64,000 bases of DNA, taken from the NCBI RefSeq assembly GCF_017356015.1, contig NZ_JAFIQV010000025.1:1-64000 (forward strand), written 5' to 3'. Shown here one piece after another: positions 58,747 to 64,000 of the stretch. Each line of letters begins with the position of its first letter. Within the stretch, counting starts at the first letter, position 1. The notes beneath the pieces were generated by a model. It ran no database searches. It saw nothing but the letters and a program-made list of their open reading frames with translations, and was not told where the DNA came from. The DNA is from Azospirillum sp. SYSU D00513. GTDB lineage: Bacteria; Pseudomonadota; Alphaproteobacteria; Azospirillales; Azospirillaceae. Both the position numbers and the translations under genes were made by a program.

Positions 58747-59814
58747 TCAGGAGGCGCCGCTCGCGGCGCGCTGGCGCATGCCCATGGGGGACAGTCCGAA
58801 CCAGCGGCGGAAGGCCCGGCTGAAGGCGCTGACCTCCGAATAGCCCAGGAGGAAGGCGATGTCGGCGACCGGCACGTGCGGCTGGCGGATGTAGAGCGTG
58901 GCAAGGTCGCGCCGCACCCCCTCCACGAGGTCGGAGAAGACGATGCCCTCCTCGGCCAGCCGGCGCTGCAGGGTCCAGCGCGCCATGCCCAGCGCGTCGG
59001 CAACCTCCTCGATGTAGGGGCAGCCCTCGGGCAGCCGGGCGCGCACCTCCGCCTTCAGCCGGTCGAGCAGCGGCGGCGCGCCCGTGTCCCGCGCGATGCT
59101 GACCAGCTGCCCGCTCAGCGCCGTCAGCCGCGCGAGGTCGCCGGCCGGCATGCGGCGGTCCAGGTCGCGGTCGCGCAGCACCAGCGCGTTGGTCCGCTGC
59201 CCGAAATGCACGGGGGCGTCGAACACCGCCTCGTGCCGGCGCCAGGCTTCCGGCCGGGCATGCTCGAAATGCACCTCCTCCGGCATCCAGTGCGGGCCGA
59301 GGCAGGCGCGCACCACGTTGGCGAACATGCCCATGGTCAGCTCGGCGTCCTGGCGCCGCTCCACCACGCGCCCGTCGAGGATGCGGTATTCCAGCCGCAG
59401 CAGCTCGCCCTCGCGCCGGAAGCGCGTCTCGGTCGCCTGCTGGTGGAAGGGGAAGAGCCGCGCGAGGTTGTCGAGTGCCGCCCCCAGCGTCGGCGAGGCG
59501 AGCGCGATGGCGCCGATCAGCCCGAGCATGTCCGGCTGGAACTGCCGGCCGTAGAGCAGGCCGAAATTGTCGTTGCCGGTGTCCGCCGCCGCGACTTCCA
59601 TCATCGCGACGTAGGATCCGAGGTCGAGCGCCAACGTCGGCTGGTCGAGCTGGCGCTCGTCGATGCCCGCGCGCTGGAGGACCCGTTCGGGCCGACCGCC
59701 CTGGCTTTCGATGAAGCCGGAGATGCCGCAGGCCGCGGCGGCGAGAATGTTGCGTTGCACAACCGACGGGCACTCGCCGGAGTTCTGCCGGGAAAACGAT
59801 CCGTTCAGCGTCAT
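58747..59814 (-). CDS. AraC-family transcriptional regulator (arabinose_bd N-domain)
   Basis: 355 residues. The N-terminal two-thirds matches the domain of OruR/ArgR-like AraC proteins (PERVLQRAGIDERQLDQPTLALDLGSYVAMMEVAAADTGNDNFGLLYGRQFQPDMLGLIGAIALASPTLGAALDNLARLFPFHQQAT). The C-terminus has two helix-turn-helix units (EEVADALGMARWTLQRRLAEEGIVFSDLVEGVRRDLATLYIRQPHVPVADIAFLLGYSEVSAFSRAFRRWFGLSPMGMRQR). AAAGGGGCGG precedes the ATG. Its effector and targets are not apparent; neighbours are not obviously related. Confidence 0.9.
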   Translation of the reverse strand: MTLNGSFSRQNSGECPSVVQRNILAAAACGISGFIESQGGRPERVLQRAGIDERQLDQPTLALDLGSYVAMMEVAAADTGNDNFGLLYGRQFQPDMLGLIGAIALASPTLGAALDNLARLFPFHQQATETRFRREGELLRLEYRILDGRVVERRQDAELTMGMFANVVRACLGPHWMPEEVHFEHARPEAWRRHEAVFDAPVHFGQRTNALVLRDRDLDRRMPAGDLARLTALSGQLVSIARDTGAPPLLDRLKAEVRARLPEGCPYIEEVADALGMARWTLQRRLAEEGIVFSDLVEGVRRDLATLYIRQPHVPVADIAFLLGYSEVSAFSRAFRRWFGLSPMGMRQRAASGAS

Positions 59815-59902
59815 GGCACCGCCCCTTTGAGGTCACGCACGCTGGATCAGCAATCCGCGTGCCGCGGCATGGGGCAAGGATGCGCCGCTTTCCCGGATTT
59901 GT

Positions 59903-61564
59903 TCAATCCGCCAATTGTATGGTCACCCTCCGATCCTCACGGCCCATCACCCGGTCCCGTCCCGCCGCCTTGGCGGCGTAGAGAAGCTCGTCCGCGCGCC
60001 GAAGCAGGGCGGCCTCGTCGAGCGCCGGAATCCATTCGGCGACGCCGGCGCTGAAGGTGACGCGTAGCGTGTCGCCCGACGGCGTCAGGACCGGGCGGCC
60101 GGACAGCCGGAGCCGCAGCCGCTCGGCCAGCGCCGTGGCGCCCTCCAGCCCGGTGCCCGGTAGCAGGAGGGAGAATTCCTCCCCGCCGAGCCGGCCCGCC
60201 GCGTCCTTCGCGCCGATGGTTTCGCGGATCACGGTGGCGACCGCCAGCAGCACCTCGTCCCCCGTCGCGTGGCCGTGGGCGTCGTTGATGCGCTTGAAGC
60301 CGTCGAGGTCGAGGCTGACGAGGCTGAAGACCGTGCCGTCGGCGCGGCAACGCTCGATCTCCTCGCGAAGCCGGCCGGTGAAGGCGCGGCGGTTGAACAG
60401 CTCGGTCAGCGGGTCGCGGTGGGCGAGGTGCGAGACCTCGGCGAGGAGCGCTTCGACCTGCGCGGTGCGCTGGGCGACCTCCCCCTCCAGCCGGCGGGTG
60501 ATGACGCCGAGCAGCAGGTGGATCAGCCCGGCGATCAGCAGGAAGGCGAGGACGGCGACGCCAACATTGACGAGCTGGCTGCGCTCGAAGGCGTGCACGG
60601 CGTCGTCCACGTCCACCCAGGCGAGGACGCTGCCCACGGCCGCCCGGCCGGGGTCCTCCTTGCCGAGATGGTCGCGCAGGGGAAAGCGGGTGGCGGCGAG
60701 CCAGCGGTCGCCCACCCGCACCAGCGCCGCCTCGGCCGTGGCGAGTTCGGCGCCCTGGACGGGGTCCATCAGCACGCGGGTGATGGCGGGGTTGGTCGAG
60801 GCCTCGATCAGCCAGTCGCCGGTGCGCCGGTCGTCGGTGAAGGTCGCCCCCAGGGCGTAGCCGTCCATGCGCCGCTCCACCGCCGCGCGGTCGAGCAGGA
60901 TGGCGGTGCCGCAGCGGGAACTGGGGCAGATGGGGATCATCATGGTGTCGAGCGACGTCCCCACCTCCACGACGCCGAGCGGGCGGTCCCCGGCCACCGG
61001 CACGGCGGCGCGCAGCCCGACCGACAGGCGGTCGATGTCGAATCCCGTCGCGGCGCGCCGGCTGGCCGCCACCCGCGCCACCAGGGAATCCGGTCCCTCA
61101 GCGCGGTCGCCGTGGGCATAGGGCGTTTCCGCCCGCAGGAACACCGTGCCGTCCGGCGGCAGGTAGAAAGAGAGCTGCCGCAGCAGGTAGCGGAAGCGGA
61201 GCTGCGTCCAGCGCGGGCCGACGATGTCCATCAGCGCCTGGCGGTGGCGCTCGACCTCCCCGGACGCGGCATCGCCCCCGGGGTCCGCCGCAAGGGCCTC
61301 GCCCGCCGCCGCGAGATGCGTCTTCACGTCCTCCAGCTCGGCGACGAAGCTCGCGATCTCCATCAGCTTCAGTTCGGTTGTGTAGAGGGCGATGGAGAAG
61401 CCCTCGCGCAGCGTGGCCGCACGGTCGTGCATGGCAGCCATCAGCGCGTCGCGCGCCGTCGCTGCGCCGACCGCGACGAGGCCGATGTCCGTCGCCAGAA
61501 GCGCCGCGCAGAGTGACAGGAAGATTCGGTTCTTACGCGTCATGACCCGATCGTGCGCCTTCAT
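59903..61564 (-). CDS. Membrane diguanylate cyclase with large periplasmic sensor
   Basis: 553 residues from ATG 61564. A first membrane helix (RIFLSLCAALLATDIGLVAVGAAT), a long extracytoplasmic sensor (about 40-340) with a cysteine pair in PICPSSRCGTAILLD, a second helix (LVNVGVAVLAFLLIAGLIHLLLGVI), a coiled linker and a GGDEF domain. RLGGEEF is an intact active site, but the R of the upstream RxxD inhibitory motif is missing (GAKD), so feedback control may be absent. The start is doubtful: a 20-bp palindrome abuts ATG 61564, and in-frame ATGs also exist at 61543 and 61597. Confidence 0.88.
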   Translation of the reverse strand: MKAHDRVMTRKNRIFLSLCAALLATDIGLVAVGAATARDALMAAMHDRAATLREGFSIALYTTELKLMEIASFVAELEDVKTHLAAAGEALAADPGGDAASGEVERHRQALMDIVGPRWTQLRFRYLLRQLSFYLPPDGTVFLRAETPYAHGDRAEGPDSLVARVAASRRAATGFDIDRLSVGLRAAVPVAGDRPLGVVEVGTSLDTMMIPICPSSRCGTAILLDRAAVERRMDGYALGATFTDDRRTGDWLIEASTNPAITRVLMDPVQGAELATAEAALVRVGDRWLAATRFPLRDHLGKEDPGRAAVGSVLAWVDVDDAVHAFERSQLVNVGVAVLAFLLIAGLIHLLLGVITRRLEGEVAQRTAQVEALLAEVSHLAHRDPLTELFNRRAFTGRLREEIERCRADGTVFSLVSLDLDGFKRINDAHGHATGDEVLLAVATVIRETIGAKDAAGRLGGEEFSLLLPGTGLEGATALAERLRLRLSGRPVLTPSGDTLRVTFSAGVAEWIPALDEAALLRRADELLYAAKAAGRDRVMGREDRRVTIQLAD

Positions 61565-61584
61565 GCGCACCTGGCCAGGTGCGC
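61565..61584. repeat. Perfect 20-bp palindrome at the start of the diguanylate cyclase gene
   Basis: gcgcacctggccaggtgcgc is its own reverse complement and ends directly against the ATG at 61564. As RNA it would fold into an 8-bp stem with a ggcc loop occupying the ribosome-binding position. It may be an operator, a translational block, or coding sequence if the true start is upstream. Confidence 0.6.
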
Positions 61585-61861
61585 TTTCCTGCCGCATCCG
61601 TTTCCGGATGCGCCGTTGGGCGCACATGAATGCATGGCGCGCTGCCGACCGCGCAGATAGGGGCAGCGTCCACCAGAGGTAAAGTGAAGCTTTGATGACT
61701 CGCACCCCAGGACGTGCCGCTTCCCTGAAAACGGTGGGTCCCGGAAACCGCTCAAGCCTTCCCTTGTTGTTCAGGGGAAAGGGTGAGGGGTGCGACAGGA
61801 ACGCCCTCCCCGCTCATGCCCCCGTCCGGGGGCGCGTCACGAACGAAGGATCCTCATCGAC

Positions 61862-62806
61862 ATGGCTTATGAACTGGTCCCGGGAGAGACCTGCGACGCG
61901 GCGGTGCGCCGCATCGTCGGCGAGCAGCTCGGAGGTGCGGCCGACGCGCTCCAGCGCGACGGCTCCTCGCGGCACGAGGCCGTGCACGAGGCCCGCAAGG
62001 CCTGCAAGAAGGCGCGCGCCGCGCTGCGGCTCGCCCGCGGCTCCATGGAAGAGAAGCCCTTTCGCCGGCTGAACGCGGCGATCCGCGACGCCCAGGGCAA
62101 GCTCTCCGGCGCCCGCGACAGCGCGGTCATCATCCAGACGCTCGACAAGCTGCGGTCGCAGTGCGGCGAGGAGCTGGCCGGCGGCGGGATCGATGCCTTC
62201 CGCGAGGTCCTTGTCGAGCGCTGCCGCCGGGTGGAGGCGGAGCAGCTCAGCGGCGGTGACGCCTTCGAACCGGTCGTGGCCATGCTGCGCTCCGCGCAGG
62301 AGGAGGCTGGAAGGCTGCCGATCGACGGCAAGGGCTTCGACGTGCTGCGCCCCGGCCTGCGCCGGATCTACCGGACCGGCCGCTCGATGCGCAACGGCGC
62401 CTTCCGGGATTCGGAGACGGCTCATGAATGGCGCAAGCAGGCCAAGAATCTCTGGTACACGATCCGGCTGATGGAGCCGGTCTGGCCGGGTCCGCTCGGC
62501 TGCCTGGGCGGGGAGCTGGAGGATCTGAGCGAGCGTCTGGGCGATCATCACGACCTCGCCGTCCTGCTGCACACGGCCGCCGACGCCGGCCAGGACGAGG
62601 CCACCGTCGCCGCGCTGAGGACGGCGGTCGAGCGGCGCCAGGGCGAGCTGGAACGCAAGGGCGCCCTGCTCGGCGAAAAGATCTTCGCCGAGCGGACGGA
62701 CTGCTTCCTCGACCGCATGGAAGCCTACTGGTCCATCTGGAACCGCAAGGCACGCGACCGTGCCGCCGCCCGCCGCCCCGTCGAGGAGGCCGTGGCGGGA
62801 GCCTAG
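61862..62806 (+). CDS. CHAD domain protein
   Basis: 314 residues with the two CHAD half-motifs: SRHEAVHEARKACKKARAALRLARGSM near the N-terminus and TAHEWRKQAKNLWYTIRLMEPVW in the middle, plus LEDLSERLGDHHDLAVLLHTA. The H-x-x-R-x-x-x-K-x-x-R pattern gives a positively charged helical bundle that binds inorganic polyphosphate. Such proteins associate with polyphosphate granules or sit near triphosphate tunnel metalloenzymes; none is adjacent here. Start ATG 61862 gives the typical AYEL N-terminus. Confidence 0.9.
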   Translation: MAYELVPGETCDAAVRRIVGEQLGGAADALQRDGSSRHEAVHEARKACKKARAALRLARGSMEEKPFRRLNAAIRDAQGKLSGARDSAVIIQTLDKLRSQCGEELAGGGIDAFREVLVERCRRVEAEQLSGGDAFEPVVAMLRSAQEEAGRLPIDGKGFDVLRPGLRRIYRTGRSMRNGAFRDSETAHEWRKQAKNLWYTIRLMEPVWPGPLGCLGGELEDLSERLGDHHDLAVLLHTAADAGQDEATVAALRTAVERRQGELERKGALLGEKIFAERTDCFLDRMEAYWSIWNRKARDRAAARRPVEEAVAGA

Positions 62807-62825
62807 CGGCACCTTTCCCCGGCGG

Positions 62826-63752
62826 TCAGGCCCCGAGCCGCGCCGACAGAGCCCGCAGCCCTTCGGCGGTCACCGTGGCGCCGCCGCAGACGATCACCAG
62901 CACCCGCTCGAAGGTTTGCAGGGCCTCGTGCCGCCCATAGGCCAGGGCCAGCGACGCGCCGCAGGCGGGTTCGACCAGCAGCCGGTGATCGTCCAGGAAG
63001 TCCAGGCAGGCGCGGACCGCCTGCCCGTCCGACACGACCGCGCTGGTCACCGGATGGCGGGCGGTCCAGTCGAAGGCCGCCTCGCAGACCCGGCGAGCAC
63101 CGAGCGAGGTGGCGACGCTGGCGATGCCCGGCAGTTCCACCCGGCGGCCCGCCGCCACCGACTGCGCCAGGGAATCGGCCCCGGCGGTCTCCACCGCCAC
63201 GACCGGCACGTCGTCCCAGCCGTTGCGGCGCAGCCCCTCCACGACGCCGCACATCAGCCCGCCGCCGCCGACCGACAGCACCACGGCGTCCGGCCGCCAG
63301 CCGGCCGCCGCCACCTCGTCGATCATGCTGGCGTGCCCCCGCCACAGCAACGGGTCGTCGAAGGGGTGCAGGAAGGCGTCGCGTTCGCCGATCAGCGCCT
63401 GGGCGTGGGCGTTCGCCTCCTGCCAGGAAGGGCCGTGCACGATCACCTCGGCCTCCTCCTGGCGGATCAGGCCCTTGGCGTGTTCCGACGCCGTTTCCGG
63501 CACGACCACGGTCACCGGGATGCCGAGCTGGCGGCCGGCATAGGCGACCGCGATGCCGGCGTTGCCGCCCGAGGAGGAGATGAAGCGCCCCGCCCCCCGC
63601 TTCGCCTGCTCCTGGCAGGCGAGGCCGATGCCCCGCAGCTTGAAGGAGCCGGGCGGCTGCAAGGCCTCCATCTTCAGCCAGACGCCGCGGCCGGCGCGGG
63701 CCGACAGCGGGCGCGATTCGAGCAGCGGTGTTTCGATGTGCAGCGGCGTCAT
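62826..63752 (-). CDS. PLP-dependent serine/threonine dehydratase-like enzyme
   Basis: 308 residues of fold-type II PLP enzymes: LHIETPLLESRPLSARAGRGVWLKMEALQPPGSFKLRGI (PLP Lys in GSFKLRG), FISSSGGNAGIAVAYAGRQLGIPVTVVVPE (phosphate-facing Ser/Asn), VVLSVGGGGLMCGVVEGL (glycine loop) and LLVEPACGASLALAYG. The length and PPGSFKLRG match short L-serine/L-threonine deaminases (SdhL type) without a regulatory ACT domain. The likely product is pyruvate or 2-oxobutyrate plus ammonia. It is convergent with the CHAD gene. Confidence 0.88.
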   Translation of the reverse strand: MTPLHIETPLLESRPLSARAGRGVWLKMEALQPPGSFKLRGIGLACQEQAKRGAGRFISSSGGNAGIAVAYAGRQLGIPVTVVVPETASEHAKGLIRQEEAEVIVHGPSWQEANAHAQALIGERDAFLHPFDDPLLWRGHASMIDEVAAAGWRPDAVVLSVGGGGLMCGVVEGLRRNGWDDVPVVAVETAGADSLAQSVAAGRRVELPGIASVATSLGARRVCEAAFDWTARHPVTSAVVSDGQAVRACLDFLDDHRLLVEPACGASLALAYGRHEALQTFERVLVIVCGGATVTAEGLRALSARLGA

Positions 63753-63849
63753 GGACCGGTCCTCCCTTGGAATGCCCGTACATACGAAGGCCCCAAGCGC
63801 CCGTCCACGGGCATGAAGGCATGCTTGCCATGCCGGGCCGCCGAATGGA

Positions 63850-63885
63850 AAAGGGGCCGCCGCCCCTCCGGACGGCGGCCCCTTT
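63850..63885. terminator. Intrinsic terminator of the gene at the right edge
   Basis: aaaggggccgccg (63850-63862) and cggcggcccc-ttt (63873-63885) are perfect 13-bp arms around a 10-nt loop. On the minus strand the stem is followed by a T-tract (ttttcc), so it ends the transcript of the gene whose stop is at 63902. Confidence 0.8.
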
Positions 63886-63901
63886 CAAAGAACGCCTTCG
63901 G

Positions 63902-64000
63902 TCACTCCGCGGCGGTGCCCGGCTTCACCGGGGCCATGGACAGCAGCGGGTCGGCCTCGCCGCGCCCGCGCATGCCGGCGGTGAGGCGGTAGAACAGGTA
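63902..64000 (-). CDS. Unidentified protein, C-terminal fragment
   Basis: The last 32 codons of a minus-strand gene run off the right edge: YLFYRLTAGMRGRGEADPLLSM, then APVKPGTAAE and a stop at 63902-63904. The intrinsic terminator just beyond supports a real gene end. The first residues look like the end of a membrane helix followed by a cytoplasmic tail, but no family can be named from this fragment. Confidence 0.7.
   Translation of the reverse strand, partial: YLFYRLTAGMRGRGEADPLLSMAPVKPGTAAE

Overview
The window reads as chromosomal or megaplasmid DNA of a high-GC alphaproteobacterium, most likely a Rhodospirillales/Azospirillum-like organism. The grounds are the overall base composition, a ROSE-type RNA thermometer before an Hsp20 gene, an NDUFS4-type complex I accessory protein, many TRAP and ABC importers, GGDEF proteins and a CHAD protein. 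This assignment is inference from gene content only.

Region 1 (1-5126) is a damaged defence locus. The tail of an IS256-type element has cut hsdM inside its AdoMet-binding motif. Upstream on the minus strand lie a low-GC pentapeptide-repeat membrane protein and an intact hsdR. No hsdS is present. Region 2 (5127-5956) is AT-rich non-coding DNA with an intrinsic terminator and a possible small RNA. Region 3 (5957-17278) is an unusual plus-strand cluster. It holds a lipocalin-like protein, a GH15 glucoamylase-like enzyme, two GMC flavoprotein dehydrogenases each with a small subunit, a stand-alone VioB/RebD-type ferritin-like protein, two TIM-barrel sugar isomerase/dehydratase-like enzymes and a putative heme-binding beta-barrel protein. 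It is punctuated by a dense series of perfect hairpins. I regard it as the best candidate for an undescribed system, probably an FAD-dependent sugar or glycoside oxidation route. It ends at a strong terminator just before a six-gene tRNA cluster (Leu-CAG, Ala-GGC, Asn-GTT, Asp-GTC, Val-GAC, Leu-GAG).

Region 4 (18250-21859) holds an Old Yellow Enzyme with a divergent LysR regulator, an Hsp20 gene under a ROSE thermometer, and a complex I accessory protein. Region 5 (21963-30410) is an amide-utilisation operon: a sigma70-like promoter, a leader with an intrinsic terminator, amiC-like sensor and amiR-like (ANTAR) antiterminator genes, a Dpp-type ABC importer and an acetamidase/formamidase. Region 6 (32165-37792) is a carnitine operon (cdhC-cdhA-cdhB-caiX-hocS) followed by a cdhR-like regulator. 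Region 7 (37803-48326) is a nine-gene minus-strand sugar-acid operon with two complete TRAP importers, uxuA, uxuB and a zinc dehydrogenase, controlled by a divergent GntR/FCD regulator.

Region 8 (48343-53404) carries signalling genes (two single-domain response regulators, a GAF hybrid histidine kinase), ferrochelatase and a CHMI-like isomerase. Region 9 (53542-58746) is an SsuABC-like importer with two permeases and a fumarylacetoacetase-family hydrolase. It faces a GntR/FCD regulator, and matching ACCAAT/ATTGGT inverted repeats lie before both transcription units. Region 10 (58747-64000) has an AraC-type regulator, a second diguanylate cyclase, a CHAD protein, a PLP-dependent dehydratase and the end of an unidentified gene. 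The overall picture is scavenging of amides, quaternary amines, sugar acids and perhaps aromatic-derived acids, next to a recently rearranged island (regions 1-3).
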